This document shows positions 26,798 through 36,189 of a DNA stretch of 64,000 nucleotides, piece after piece. The notes below the pieces were generated by a model, which did no database searches, was not told where the DNA came from, and was given only the letters and a program-made list of their open reading frames with translations. Position numbers and translations under genes: made by a program. Position 1 is the first letter of the stretch. Each line of letters begins with the position of its first letter. Source of the stretch: Meiothermus sp. (lineage in GTDB: Bacteria; Deinococcota; Deinococci; Deinococcales; Thermaceae); NCBI GenBank assembly GCA_026004095.1, contig BPIL01000001.1, positions 186,001 through 250,000 on the forward strand, given 5' to 3'.

Positions 26798-28948
26798 GTG
26801 CGAGGACACAGGCATTGGATATGGTTGTGGCTGCTGCTTCTGGGCTCCTCCTGGGCCCAGCAGAGAGTTCCCGTCACCTTCACCTACGACCCCCCCTACG
26901 GCCTCGAGGTGCGCTCGGTGAGCCTGCGCGGTAGCTTCAACAACTGGGCCGAGCTGCCTATGCAGAAAACCGAGGACGGGGTCTGGCAGGTCACGGTGGA
27001 GCTGCCGCCGGGCCCCATCCAGTACAAGTTCTTCATCAACGGGCAGTGGCCCAAAGACATGTGCGAGGACGAGACCTTCGGCACCCCGCAGGTGGACGCC
27101 GAGGCCGAAGGCTGCACCGACGACGGCCAGGGCGGGAAAAACGCGCTGCGGGAGGTGGGCCGGGTGGCCGATGCGCCCACCGAAGACGGCGGGCTGGCGC
27201 TGGAGCACGACCCCAGCCAGCCGCGCTTTGTCTCGCAGGCGGCGGGCCGCCTGTCGGTGCGCTTCCAGGTGCCAGCGGGTAGCATCCGCTCGGCGGTGCT
27301 GCGGGCCGACCGCGACCACCCCTTTACCCTGCAACTGTCCACGCTCGAGGGAGAAACCTGGCGGGTGGCCTTGCCGCCCGCGCTCCGGCAGTACCGCATT
27401 GAGGTAGTGGACAAAGATGGCCAGGAACACACCTTTGGCCCCTTCGAGGTGCCGGCCCAGGTCTTCCGGGCGGTGGACTGGGTGGCGGGGCGGGTGGGGT
27501 ATCAGATCTTCCCCGAGCGCTTCTGGAACGGCGACCCCCGCAACGACCGCCGGGCCCTGGAGGCCACCCAGGCCCACTTCGACCAGACCTGGAGCGGCCG
27601 GCCCCCCTACCTCTCGCGCTGGAGCGACCCGCCCGGCGACTACCACTGCTGCCAGCAGTACTACGGCGGCGACCTGGCCGGGGTGCTCGAGCGCCTGCCG
27701 CACCTGCGCGCGCTGGGGGTGAACCTGATCTACTTCAACCCCCTTTTCGATTCGGGCTCGGCCCACGGCTACGACACCCACGACTACGTGCGGGTCTCGC
27801 CCAAGTTTGGCGACAACGCCCTGCTCAAGCGCCTGCTGACCGAGGCCCGGCGCCAGGGCATCCGGGTTATCTTCGACTTTGTGCCCAACCACACCGGCCT
27901 GGGCCACTGGGCCTTTCAGGATGTGGTGAAGAAGGGGCGTGAATCGCGCTACTGGGACTGGTACTTCATCCGCCGGTGGCCCTTCACCCCCGGCGATGGC
28001 CGGGCCTATGTGGGCTGGGCCGACCTGGGCAGCCTGCCCAAGCTCAACACCGCCAACCCCGAGGTGCAGGACTACCTGATCCGGGTCTCCAGGTTCTGGC
28101 TCAACTTCGGTTTCGACGGGATCCGGGTGGATGTGGCCAACGAGATCTCCACCGAGTTTGTGCAGAGATGGCGGGCCGAACTCAAGGCCCTGAAGCCCGA
28201 GGCGTACCTGGTGGGCGAGGTCTGGGATCTGCGCCCACAGTATCTGCAGGGCGACCAGTTCGACTCGCTGATGAACTACACCCTGGGGCGCGGGGGCTCG
28301 CCCCCGGCCATGGGGGGTATCCTGGGGTTTGCGAAGGGGGGCCCTCTGCAGAGCGGGGCGCGCGTGCTGGGCGAGCTGGCCCGGGTCTACGCAGTCTACC
28401 CCGAGGCGGTGGCCGCCATGGGCTTCAACCTGATCGGCTCCCACGACACCCCCCGCGTCCTGACCGACCTGGGCGGGGGGGGCCTGCGCGACACCCCCAG
28501 CCCGGAAGCCCTGGCCCGGCTGCGGCTGGCCTCGGCCATGCTCTATGCCCTGCCGGGGGCCTCGGTGATCTTCCAGGGTGAGGAGTGCGGTTTTACCGGC
28601 GAGCGCGGGGTGTGGCCCGTCAACGAGCTGTACCGCTACCCGTTGCAGTGGGAGAGGTGCCGCGCCGACGTCCTCGAGCACTACCGCTTGCTGGGCCGCC
28701 TCAAGGGCCAGCTCAAAGCCTTCCAGAGCCCGCTTTTCCGCACCTACCTGGGCGAGGGTACGCGCCTGGCCTTTCTGCGGGGGGAGCCGGGGGTGGGCGA
28801 GGTGCTGGCGGCCTTCAACAACGGCCTCGAGGCCGCTCCCCTGCCCCTCCCCCCCGGCCAGTGGCGCGATGCAGTGGAGGGGCGGGTCTACCAGGGGCAG
28901 GTGCTTTTAGCCGGGCTGGGGTGGCGCTACCTCGAGCGGGTTCGCTAG
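26798..28948 (+). CDS. Exported GH13 alpha-glucan hydrolase (neopullulanase/cyclomaltodextrinase-like)
   Basis: This 716-residue secreted enzyme hydrolyses alpha-glucans. A signal peptide (HWIWLWLLLLGSSWAQ) is followed by a CBM48-type E-set domain (about residues 25-110, SVSLRGSFNNW and IQYKFFINGQW). A second N-terminal beta domain runs to about residue 225. The GH13 barrel has the four conserved regions: DFVPNH (near 360), GIRVDVANE (nucleophile Asp near 445), GEVWD (acid Glu near 474) and SHDTPR (near 548). GTG 26798 has GGAGGTAGAG before it. Its last 42 bases overlap the convergent phosphatase gene. Confidence 0.9.
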   Translation: MRGHRHWIWLWLLLLGSSWAQQRVPVTFTYDPPYGLEVRSVSLRGSFNNWAELPMQKTEDGVWQVTVELPPGPIQYKFFINGQWPKDMCEDETFGTPQVDAEAEGCTDDGQGGKNALREVGRVADAPTEDGGLALEHDPSQPRFVSQAAGRLSVRFQVPAGSIRSAVLRADRDHPFTLQLSTLEGETWRVALPPALRQYRIEVVDKDGQEHTFGPFEVPAQVFRAVDWVAGRVGYQIFPERFWNGDPRNDRRALEATQAHFDQTWSGRPPYLSRWSDPPGDYHCCQQYYGGDLAGVLERLPHLRALGVNLIYFNPLFDSGSAHGYDTHDYVRVSPKFGDNALLKRLLTEARRQGIRVIFDFVPNHTGLGHWAFQDVVKKGRESRYWDWYFIRRWPFTPGDGRAYVGWADLGSLPKLNTANPEVQDYLIRVSRFWLNFGFDGIRVDVANEISTEFVQRWRAELKALKPEAYLVGEVWDLRPQYLQGDQFDSLMNYTLGRGGSPPAMGGILGFAKGGPLQSGARVLGELARVYAVYPEAVAAMGFNLIGSHDTPRVLTDLGGGGLRDTPSPEALARLRLASAMLYALPGASVIFQGEECGFTGERGVWPVNELYRYPLQWERCRADVLEHYRLLGRLKGQLKAFQSPLFRTYLGEGTRLAFLRGEPGVGEVLAAFNNGLEAAPLPLPPGQWRDAVEGRVYQGQVLLAGLGWRYLERVR

Positions 28949-29566
28949 GGAATTAAAGCCCATCTCGAACCTGTCTAAATGCCAGGTGTGCCGGTCTGGC
29001 CGGTACTCCAGCACCGCATAGCCCAGGTCGGCGAAGGAGAACCTGAGGCTGGGCGTACCGTTGCCGGGGGAGAGGCCAAAAATGGCCCACAGCGCACAGT
29101 TGAGGATTTTCCCGTGGGCCACCACCAGGTACGAGCCCGCGCCCCGGTTCACCAGGTTCTGAACCGCTCTGGCGGCGCGGGTATAGGTTTCCCACTCGCT
29201 TTCCCCGCTGCCATCGTATGGCTTTTCGTAAGGGCTGCGAAAAAGGGGCCTGGGGAAGCGCTGCTCGGCTTCCTCGTAGGGGAGGCCGGCAATTTTGCCG
29301 TTGTCCTGCTCCATCCAGTCAGGGTTCAGCTCCAGCGGCACCCCCAGCCCTTCGCTCATCAGCTCTGCTACGGCGCGGGCCCGCTGGAGGGGGCTGGAGA
29401 TGATGCGATCGAAGTGGAACTGCTTGGCGCGAAACTCCGCCAGGCGCTGCTGGGCCTGGGCCCGGCCCACCTCGGTAAGGGGGGCGTCGTAGCGGCCTTC
29501 GTGCACCCGCAGATCGTCGCCCAGGGAGCGGCCATGACGCAGGAATGTGATCAGAACCCGACGCAT
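28907..29566 (-). CDS. Histidine-phosphatase family protein (phosphoglycerate-mutase-like)
   Basis: This 219-residue protein has the histidine phosphatase signature FLRHGRSLGDDLRV with catalytic His near residue 10. It also has the conserved Arg in SSPLQRARAVAELM near residue 61, and the second His in YLVVAHGKILNC. The usual RHGE/RHGQ is RHGR here. Members act as broad phosphatases or phosphoglycerate mutases; this one is more likely a phosphatase. ATG 29566 begins MRRVLITFLRHG, the usual family start. It converges with and overlaps the GH13 gene. Confidence 0.85.
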   Translation of the reverse strand: MRRVLITFLRHGRSLGDDLRVHEGRYDAPLTEVGRAQAQQRLAEFRAKQFHFDRIISSPLQRARAVAELMSEGLGVPLELNPDWMEQDNGKIAGLPYEEAEQRFPRPLFRSPYEKPYDGSGESEWETYTRAARAVQNLVNRGAGSYLVVAHGKILNCALWAIFGLSPGNGTPSLRFSFADLGYAVLEYRPDRHTWHLDRFEMGFNSLANPLEVAPPQPG

Positions 29567-29680
29567 GGGAGACAGCTTACCAGAGCTGGGGAAAAGCCCG
29601 CGGCCACAGGTAAGGAAGGGAGGCAGCACTGCACCGGGAAGGGCCATCGAAAAGCGCGGGAAGCCGGTAAACTTTTCTTC

Positions 29681-30547
29681 GTGCGCCGCGATCTGCTGTT
29701 GGGACTCCTTTACCTGAACCTGGCTACGCTGTTCTGGGGTAGCACCTTCGTGCTGGTGAAAGACAGCCTGCAAACCCTGGGGCCGGGGCAGGTCAATTTT
29801 GTGCGTTTCGCCATTGCCACCCTGGTTTTTGTTCCATTTTTATTCCGGCGCGACCCCCGGCTGTGGGGAGCGGGCTTCGAGCTGGGCGTGGTGCTTTTTT
29901 TGGCCTACCTGACCCAGACTGTGGGCCTGCAGTACACCACGGCCAGCCGCAGCGCCTTTATCACCACGCTGTATGTGGTGGCCCTGCCCATGCTGCTGGG
30001 GCTGTTGGGGCAGCGCCTGGGCTGGCCCATCTGGCTGGCGGCCGGGCTGGCGATTGGGGGGGTGGGGCTTCTGTCCTACGATGGCTCACCGCCCAACCTG
30101 GGCGACCTCTGGACGCTGGGAACCGCCCTGGCCTACGCCGTGTACATCTGGCGCTTAGAACACTTTGCACGCCAGCACGCAACCCTGCCGCTGACGGGCA
30201 TACAGATGCTCACCGTTGCGCTTTTGTCGCTGGTTTGGATGCTCTGGGAAAAGCCGGTATGGAGCGCGGATGGCTTCCCCTACTTTTCGCTGCTGTACCT
30301 GGGCCTGGTGGCCTCGGCGCTTTGCATCTGGTTGCAGGCCCTGGGGCAGCGGCGGGTTCCAGCCCCCCAGGCTGCGGTGATCTTTACCCTCGAGCCCGTT
30401 TATGCGGCGGCTTTTGCCTATATTTTGCTGGGGGAGCGGCTGGGCTTGCAGGGCTTGATTGGGGCAGGCCTGATTATCACGGCCACCCTGATCAGCCAGC
30501 TCAGAAGCCCCAAACCCCATCCCGAGCAGATAACCCCGGAGATGTGA
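29681..30547 (+). CDS. EamA/DMT-superfamily transporter
   Basis: This 288-residue membrane protein has ten predicted helices in two EamA repeats. It starts LLLGLLYLNLATLFWGSTFVLVKDSL and has the typical repeat-1 segment LQYTTASRSAFITTLYVVALPML and repeat-2 segment FTLEPVYAAAFAYILLGERLGLQGLIGAG. It is a likely metabolite exporter of unknown substrate. GTG 29681 is the family-consistent start; a longer in-frame extension upstream overlaps the divergent phosphatase and is not supported. Two strong inverted repeats follow its stop. Confidence 0.87.
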   Translation: MRRDLLLGLLYLNLATLFWGSTFVLVKDSLQTLGPGQVNFVRFAIATLVFVPFLFRRDPRLWGAGFELGVVLFLAYLTQTVGLQYTTASRSAFITTLYVVALPMLLGLLGQRLGWPIWLAAGLAIGGVGLLSYDGSPPNLGDLWTLGTALAYAVYIWRLEHFARQHATLPLTGIQMLTVALLSLVWMLWEKPVWSADGFPYFSLLYLGLVASALCIWLQALGQRRVPAPQAAVIFTLEPVYAAAFAYILLGERLGLQGLIGAGLIITATLISQLRSPKPHPEQITPEM

Positions 30548-30550
30548 TAC

Positions 30551-30604
30551 GCATTCCGGCAGTATCGTTCACTTTGACAAGCCTAAACGATACTGCCGAA
30601 ATGC
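30551..30604. repeat. Long inverted repeat 1 (19-bp arms)
   Basis: Arms at 30551-30569 and 30586-30604 are complementary at 18 of 19 positions (GCATTcCGGCAGTATCGTT against AACGATACTGCCGaAATGC), with a 16-base loop. It begins a few bases after the EamA stop. No T-tract follows immediately, so it is not a classic intrinsic terminator, although it could act as an mRNA 3'-end structure. Confidence 0.75.
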
Positions 30605-30624
30605 TTTTCTACTCCCTTCGGTCG

Positions 30625-30672
30625 GCTTGAATCCTTCACCTCTGACTGCGTCCAGCGGTGAAGGATTCAAGC
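30625..30672. repeat. Long inverted repeat 2 (16-bp perfect arms)
   Basis: Arms at 30625-30640 and 30657-30672 (core CTTGAATCCTTCACC and GGTGAAGGATTCAAG) are perfectly complementary, with a 16-base loop. It lies 21 bases after repeat 1 and about 70 bases before the prolyl oligopeptidase start. The two repeats are unrelated in sequence but similar in geometry. Origin is unknown; a small mobile-element remnant or paired regulatory hairpins are possible. Confidence 0.75.
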
Positions 30673-30743
30673 GGAAACGGTATGACCCGGCCCAGGTTTT
30701 TGTCTGGCGACAGGGCCGCCTCGAGGCTTGTATATTGTGCAGG

Positions 30744-32792
30744 ATGAAACTTTCGTATCCCCCTGCCCCCACCGCAAAGGTGGTCGAGGAGCTGCACGGG
30801 GTGCAGATTCCCGACCCCTACCGCCCCCTCGAGGATCCCCAGGCCCCCGAGACCCGGGCCTGGATCGAGGCCCAGAACCGCCTCACCTTTGGCTACCTCG
30901 AGCAGATTCCCTTGCGGGAGACCCTCCGGCGGCGGCTCGAGGAACTCTGGAACTACCCCCGCGTGCTCAGTTTCTTTAAGCGTGGGGGCCGCTACTTTAG
31001 CCTGCGCAACGACGGCCTGCAGAACCAGAACGTGCTGTATGTGCAGGAACACCTGGAGGCCACCCCCCGGGTTCTGCTCGACCCCAACACCCTCTCCGAG
31101 GACGGCACGGTGGCCCTGAGCAACTATGCCGTCAGCCGGGATGGGCGCTACCTGGCCTACGCCCTGAGCAAAAGCGGCTCGGACTGGCTCACCTGGCGGG
31201 TGCGTGAGGTGGCGACGGCCCAGGATCTGCCCGACGAGATCCGCTGGAGCAAGTTCAGCAGCGCGGCCTGGCTGCCTGATGGCAGCGGGTTCTTCTACAG
31301 CCGCTACGACGAACCCGCCGAGGGCACCGACTACACCGGGGCCAACTACTTCCAGAAGGTCTATCTGCACCGCTTGGGCACCTCCCAGCAGCAGGACGTG
31401 CTGGTCTACGAGCGGCCCGACCAGAAGGAGTGGGGTTTTCAGGCCTTCGTGACCCACGACGGGCGCTACGAGTGCCTGCACGTGTGGCGGGGCACCCACC
31501 GCGAGAACCTGTTTTTCTACCGGCCCCATGGCTCGGAGGAGCCCTTTGTTGAGCTGGTGGGCGAGTTTGTGGCCTCGTTCGAGTTTATCCGCAACCAGGG
31601 CTCCCGCTTCTACTTCAAAACCAACCTGGAGGCCCCCCGGGGCCGGGTGGTGGTGGTGGATGTGGCCCGAGGGGGGCTGGAAACCCTGGAGACCCTGGTG
31701 CCCGAGGGCGAGGACACCCTGAGCTTTGCGGAGCCCGCTGGGGACGGGCTGGTGCTGGGCTACCTGCACCACGCCAGCCACCGGCTGGAGCTGGTGGATC
31801 TCGAGGGGCGCCCCCGGGGCCGCCTGCCCCTACCCACGCTGGGTATGGTGCCGCTGGTGGCGGGCGAGGAAGACGACCCCGAACTCTTCTACGGCTTCAC
31901 CTCTTTTTTGTACCCCCTCACCCTCTACCACCACCACCTGACCACCGGCCAGACCCGGCCCCTGTTCACACCGCCCCTGCAGTTCGACCCCAGCCTTTAC
32001 GAGACCCACCAGGTGTTTGTGCCCAGCCGGGATGGTACGCGCGTACCCCTGTTTTTGGTGCACAAAAAAGGGCTTCAGCTCGACGGGCAGAACCCCACCT
32101 TGCTGTATGGCTACGGGGGCTTCAACATCCCCATGACCCCCGCCTTCAACCCAGGGCGGCTGGTCTGGCTCGAGCAGGGCGGGGTGTTTGCCCAGGCCTG
32201 CCTGCGCGGGGGCGGCGAGTACGGCGAGGACTGGTACCGGGCCGGCACTTTGGAGCGTAAGCAGAACGTCTTCGACGACTTTATCGCCTGCGCCGAGTGG
32301 CTCATCGCCCAGGGCTACACAAAACCCCAGCGGCTGGCTATTCAGGGGGGCTCCAACGGGGGGCTGCTGGTGGGGGCCGCCCTCACCCAGCGCCCGGAGC
32401 TGTTTGGGGTGGCGCTGCCGGCGGTGGGGGTGCTGGATATGCTGCGCTTCCACAAGTTCACCATCGGCTGGGCCTGGGTCTCGGATTACGGCTCGCCCGA
32501 CAACCCCGAGCACTTCCAGTACCTGCGGGCCTACTCGCCCCTGCACAACCTAAAGCCCGGCACCCACTACCCGGCCACCCTGATCACCACCGCCGACCAC
32601 GACGACCGGGTGGTGCCCGCGCACTCCTTCAAGTTCGCGGCAGCCCTGCAGGCCGCCCAGGGCGGCCCGGCCCCCATCCTTATTCGCATCCAGACCAAGG
32701 CCGGGCATGGGCTGGGTAAGCCCACCCGCATGCTGATCGAAGAACAGGCCGATATCTACGCCTTTACCCTGCGCCAGATGGGCCTGGCCTAG
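30744..32792 (+). CDS. Prolyl oligopeptidase (S9A)
   Basis: This 682-residue cytosolic serine peptidase cleaves short peptides after proline. The N-terminal beta-propeller begins after VQIPDPYRPLEDPQAPETRAWI. The C-terminal alpha/beta-hydrolase domain (from about residue 415) has LYGYGGFNIPMTP, GGVFAQACLRGGGEYGEDW, the nucleophile Ser in IQGGSNGGLLVGAAL, the Asp in TADHDDRVVP, and the His in KAGHGLGK. TATATT (30731-30736) lies 7 bases before ATG 30744, a near-leaderless promoter that supports this start. The 3' end overlaps the phosphoribosyltransferase gene by 29 bases. Confidence 0.94.
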   Translation: MKLSYPPAPTAKVVEELHGVQIPDPYRPLEDPQAPETRAWIEAQNRLTFGYLEQIPLRETLRRRLEELWNYPRVLSFFKRGGRYFSLRNDGLQNQNVLYVQEHLEATPRVLLDPNTLSEDGTVALSNYAVSRDGRYLAYALSKSGSDWLTWRVREVATAQDLPDEIRWSKFSSAAWLPDGSGFFYSRYDEPAEGTDYTGANYFQKVYLHRLGTSQQQDVLVYERPDQKEWGFQAFVTHDGRYECLHVWRGTHRENLFFYRPHGSEEPFVELVGEFVASFEFIRNQGSRFYFKTNLEAPRGRVVVVDVARGGLETLETLVPEGEDTLSFAEPAGDGLVLGYLHHASHRLELVDLEGRPRGRLPLPTLGMVPLVAGEEDDPELFYGFTSFLYPLTLYHHHLTTGQTRPLFTPPLQFDPSLYETHQVFVPSRDGTRVPLFLVHKKGLQLDGQNPTLLYGYGGFNIPMTPAFNPGRLVWLEQGGVFAQACLRGGGEYGEDWYRAGTLERKQNVFDDFIACAEWLIAQGYTKPQRLAIQGGSNGGLLVGAALTQRPELFGVALPAVGVLDMLRFHKFTIGWAWVSDYGSPDNPEHFQYLRAYSPLHNLKPGTHYPATLITTADHDDRVVPAHSFKFAAALQAAQGGPAPILIRIQTKAGHGLGKPTRMLIEEQADIYAFTLRQMGLA

Positions 32793-33435
32793 CCGAAGCG
32801 GCCTGCAGCAGGGCCAGCACCTCTTCGTCCGAGGTCTGGGGGAAATGTTCGTACCACAGGCCGACCGCTTGAAAGAAGGCTGGGGTTTCCAGGCAGACCA
32901 CCTCGTCTACCAGCGCCTGGATTTCCGCCACCGTATCGGGCGGGGCCACCGGTACGGCCACCACCAGCCGGCCGGGGTGGTGTTGTCGGGCTGCGGCGAT
33001 GGCGGCCTTCATGGTGGCCCCGGTGGCCAGCCCATCGTCCACCAGCAAAACGGTTTTGCCCTTCAGGTCGGGGAAAGGCCGGTTGCCGCGGTACAGCCGC
33101 TCGCGGCGCTGTAGCTCGGCCCGCTGCTGTTGTTCAACGGTGGCCAGGGTGTCGGCCGAAACCTGCAAACTGTCCACGATCTCTTGGTTGAGCACCCGCC
33201 CCCCGCCCGAGGCGATGGCCCCCAGGGCCAGCTCCTCGTGGCCGGGGGTGCCCAGCTTGCGTACCACCCAGACATCCAGGGGTGCGCCGAGCCGCCGGGC
33301 CACCTGAAAGGCCACCGGCACCCCCCCTCGAGGTAAACCGAACACCAGCAGGTTGGGCTGCCGGTCGTAGCCCAGCGCCACCAGCCGCTCGGCCAGCAGC
33401 GCACCGGCCTGGTTGCGGTCTTTGAAGGGTTTCAT
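32764..33435 (-). CDS. Phosphoribosyltransferase-family protein
   Basis: This 223-residue protein has the type I phosphoribosyltransferase fold with the PRPP loop VLLVDDGLATGATMKAAI near residues 130-147. The N-terminal LVFGLPRGGVPVAFQVARRL and WVVRKLGTPGHEELALGAIASGG match the group of predicted phosphoribosyltransferases often found with stress genes or fused to hydrolases. The acceptor base is unknown, and some members may not be transferases. It is convergent with prolyl oligopeptidase. Confidence 0.82.
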   Translation of the reverse strand: MKPFKDRNQAGALLAERLVALGYDRQPNLLVFGLPRGGVPVAFQVARRLGAPLDVWVVRKLGTPGHEELALGAIASGGGRVLNQEIVDSLQVSADTLATVEQQQRAELQRRERLYRGNRPFPDLKGKTVLLVDDGLATGATMKAAIAAARQHHPGRLVVAVPVAPPDTVAEIQALVDEVVCLETPAFFQAVGLWYEHFPQTSDEEVLALLQAASARPGPSGAG

Positions 33436-33539
33436 TGCGGCCTCCTTGGGATACCTTGTTCATTCATAACCTTACACCCGGCCATTACCAAAGGATTACA
33501 CCCCCATTCGTACTGCCCTGACGGGCTATACTTCTTCAG

Positions 33540-34532
33540 GTGAGCCAGATCCGGGCCGAACACCTCTCCAAGTTCTATCCGGTGGCCCTCAAAGAGCCTG
33601 GTTTTGTGGGCACCATCCGGCACTTCCTCAAGCGCAAATACCGGCAGGTCGAAGCCGTCAAAGACGTCTCCTTCCAGATTGAACCGGGGGAGATGGTGGG
33701 CTTTTTGGGGCCCAACGGGGCCGGCAAAACCACCACCCTCAAGCTTTTGTCGGGCCTGATCCACCCCAGCGCGGGGCGGCTCGAGGTCGCCGGACACCAG
33801 CCCTTCAAACGGGAGTACGCTTTCTTGCGCAAGATTACCCTGGTGATGGGCAACAAGCAGCAGCTCATCTGGGATCTGCCGGCGGCCGACAGTTTCCGGG
33901 TCAACGCCGCGGTGTACGAGATTCCCGAGGGCGAGTTTAAGAAGCGGGTGGCCGAGCTAAGCGAGATGCTCGCGCTCGAGGGTAAGCTGAACCAGCCGGT
34001 GCGCAAGCTCAGCCTGGGGGAGCGCATGAAGGCCGAGCTGCTGGCCGCGCTCTTGCACCGGCCCCAGGTGCTGTTTCTGGACGAGCCCACGCTGGGGCTG
34101 GACGTGAACGCCCAGGTGGCGGTGCGGGAGTTTTTGCTCGAGTACAACCGGCGCTACCGGGCCACCATACTGCTCACCAGCCACTACATGGCCGACATCA
34201 CCGCGCTGTGCGAGCGGGTGCTGATGATCCACCAGGGCCGGCTCATCTACGACGGGGGGTTGGAGGGTTTGCTCGAGCGCTTTGCCCCCTACCGCGAGGT
34301 GCACATTCAGCTCGGCAAGCCCATCGAGAAAGACCGCCTGGAACAGTTCGGCGAGGTGCGGGCCTGGGAGGGGCTCGAGGCCCGGCTGCTGGTGCGGCGG
34401 GAAGACCTGGTCAACCGGGTGAGCCGGATGCTGCACGAACTCCCCATAGACGACCTGGAAGTGCGGGAGCCAGCCATCGAAGAGGTGATCGGGCGGGTTT
34501 TTGCCGATACCCGACTGGTGACCGATAGTTAG
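33540..34532 (+). CDS. ABC-transporter ATPase (ABC-2 exporter type), no permease nearby
   Basis: This 330-residue ATPase has Walker A GPNGAGKTTTLKLLSG (near residues 60-75), a signature variant LSLGERMKAELLAALLHRP, Walker B VLFLDEPTLGLD, and the switch His in LLTSHYMADI. It belongs to the long ABC-2 group (uncharacterised transport ATPases) that normally pairs with two permeases. None is adjacent: glpD follows after 58 bases. GTG 33540 is 7 bases after TATACT (33527-33532), a leaderless arrangement. The partner permease must be elsewhere or absent. Confidence 0.88.
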   Translation: MSQIRAEHLSKFYPVALKEPGFVGTIRHFLKRKYRQVEAVKDVSFQIEPGEMVGFLGPNGAGKTTTLKLLSGLIHPSAGRLEVAGHQPFKREYAFLRKITLVMGNKQQLIWDLPAADSFRVNAAVYEIPEGEFKKRVAELSEMLALEGKLNQPVRKLSLGERMKAELLAALLHRPQVLFLDEPTLGLDVNAQVAVREFLLEYNRRYRATILLTSHYMADITALCERVLMIHQGRLIYDGGLEGLLERFAPYREVHIQLGKPIEKDRLEQFGEVRAWEGLEARLLVRREDLVNRVSRMLHELPIDDLEVREPAIEEVIGRVFADTRLVTDS

Positions 34533-34590
34533 GGGGTGCCCCTTCGAGCATTGGCCCAGCCTTCGGGGTCTGGGTTAGTCTGGTGGTGCT

Positions 34591-36189
34591 ATGGAGCGCA
34601 CCCAACTGCTGGAGAGACTCGCCTCGGAAACCTTCGACCTGCTGGTGATTGGGGGTGGGGCCACCGGGGCCGGGGTGGCCCTGGAAGCGGCCAGCCGGGG
34701 CCTCAAAACCGCCCTGGTCGAACGCTACGACTTTGCCGAGGGCACCTCGAGCCGAAGTACCAAGCTGATTCACGGGGGGGTGCGCTACCTCGAGCTTGCC
34801 ATCAAAACCTTTGACAAAGTACAGCTCAACCTGGTGCGCGACGCCCTGCGGGAACGGGCCATCATGCTCAGGAACGCCCCCCACCTGGCCCGGCCCCTCT
34901 GGCTCCTGACCCCTCTGTACCGGGTGTGGGAGGTGCCCTACTACTACACCGGGCTGAAGCTCTACGACCTGCTGGCCGGCCGGGCGCGCCTGCAGCCCGC
35001 GCAGTACATCGGCGCCAAAGGAACCCTGGAGCGCTTCCCCGCGGTCAACCCCGACGGCCTTAAGGGTTCGGTGGCCTACCAGGATGGGCAGTTCGACGAT
35101 GCCCGCTTCAATGTGGAGCTGGCCCTGACCGCCGTGCAGCAGGGTGCGGTGGTGCTCAACCACCTGGAAGTAACCGGGTTGCTCAAGCAAAACGGCAGAC
35201 TAGCGGGCGCTGTCGTCAAAGACCGCCTGTCTGCAAAGGAAATCGAGGTTTCTGCTCGGGTGATCGTCAACGCCACCGGCCCCTTTTCGGATCATATCCG
35301 GCGCCTGGACGACCCCGGGGCCCCCCCTTTGCTCAAAGCCAGTTCGGGGATTCACATCGTGCTGGACAAAAAATACAGCCCCTCCGATACCGGCTTGCTG
35401 ATCCCCAAAACCGAGGACGGACGGGTGGTGTTTGTGCTGCCCTGGCTGGGGGGCACCCTGGTGGGCACCACCGACGACCCGGCCCCGATTGTGGATCACC
35501 CCAGGGTGAGCGAAGCGGAGATTGAGTACGTGCTCAGACAGGTAAGGCCCTACCTGGGGGCGATCCCCAGGGAGGCGGTGCGCGCGAGCTGGTCGGGCCT
35601 GCGCCCGCTGATTGCCCGCCCCGAAGCCGACACCGCAAAGCTGGCCCGCGACCACCTGATTCAGGAGAGCGCCTCGGGCCTTTTAACCCTAACCGGTGGC
35701 AAGTGGACCACCTACCGCAAGATGGCGCTGGATCTGGTGGACTACGCCGCTAAGAAATTTGGCTTGCCAGCAGGTGAATCGCGCACCGGGCAGCTCCCGC
35801 TGATAGGCGGACAGGGCTTTGAACCCGCGGGGGCCCGGAAGCTCGAAGAGATGGGAGTTTCCCCAGATGTGGCGCAGCACCTGCACCAGGCTTATGGCGC
35901 CCGCGCCCAGGTGGTGGCCCAGCTTGCAGCCGAAGGCTACGGGAACCGGCTGGCCCAGGCCTGGCCCTACCTCGAGGCCGAGGTCATCCATGCCGTCCGC
36001 CACGAGATGGCCCGAACCCCCCTCGACGTGCTGGCCCGCCGCACCCGGCTGGCCTTCCTTGACACCTCGGCGGCCCTGATAGCGGTCTCCCGGGTGGCCG
36101 AGCTGATGGGCCGCGAACTGGGCTGGGACGCAGATAAGGTGACGCTCGAGCAGGAGAAGGCCAGGTCGCAGATACTCGAGGCGATATAA
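34591..36189 (+). CDS. glpD: Glycerol-3-phosphate dehydrogenase (FAD, respiratory)
   Basis: GlpD oxidises glycerol-3-phosphate to dihydroxyacetone phosphate and passes electrons to the quinone pool. The 532-residue protein has the FAD-binding Rossmann motif FDLLVIGGGATGAGVALEAASRG (near residues 15-37), the family signature SSRSTKLIHGGVRYLE, and VLPWLGGTLVGTTDDP. The C-terminal cap domain is complete. It is peripheral to the membrane. No glpK or glpF lies next to it. Confidence 0.94.
   Translation: MERTQLLERLASETFDLLVIGGGATGAGVALEAASRGLKTALVERYDFAEGTSSRSTKLIHGGVRYLELAIKTFDKVQLNLVRDALRERAIMLRNAPHLARPLWLLTPLYRVWEVPYYYTGLKLYDLLAGRARLQPAQYIGAKGTLERFPAVNPDGLKGSVAYQDGQFDDARFNVELALTAVQQGAVVLNHLEVTGLLKQNGRLAGAVVKDRLSAKEIEVSARVIVNATGPFSDHIRRLDDPGAPPLLKASSGIHIVLDKKYSPSDTGLLIPKTEDGRVVFVLPWLGGTLVGTTDDPAPIVDHPRVSEAEIEYVLRQVRPYLGAIPREAVRASWSGLRPLIARPEADTAKLARDHLIQESASGLLTLTGGKWTTYRKMALDLVDYAAKKFGLPAGESRTGQLPLIGGQGFEPAGARKLEEMGVSPDVAQHLHQAYGARAQVVAQLAAEGYGNRLAQAWPYLEAEVIHAVRHEMARTPLDVLARRTRLAFLDTSAALIAVSRVAELMGRELGWDADKVTLEQEKARSQILEAI

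Noticed and set aside
25766-28681. A 971-codon open frame on the minus strand across the EamA and GH13 genes
   Set aside because: It lies antisense to two well-supported genes, is made of Gly/Gln/His/Pro-rich low-complexity sequence typical of the reverse strand of G+C-rich coding DNA, and has no motif.
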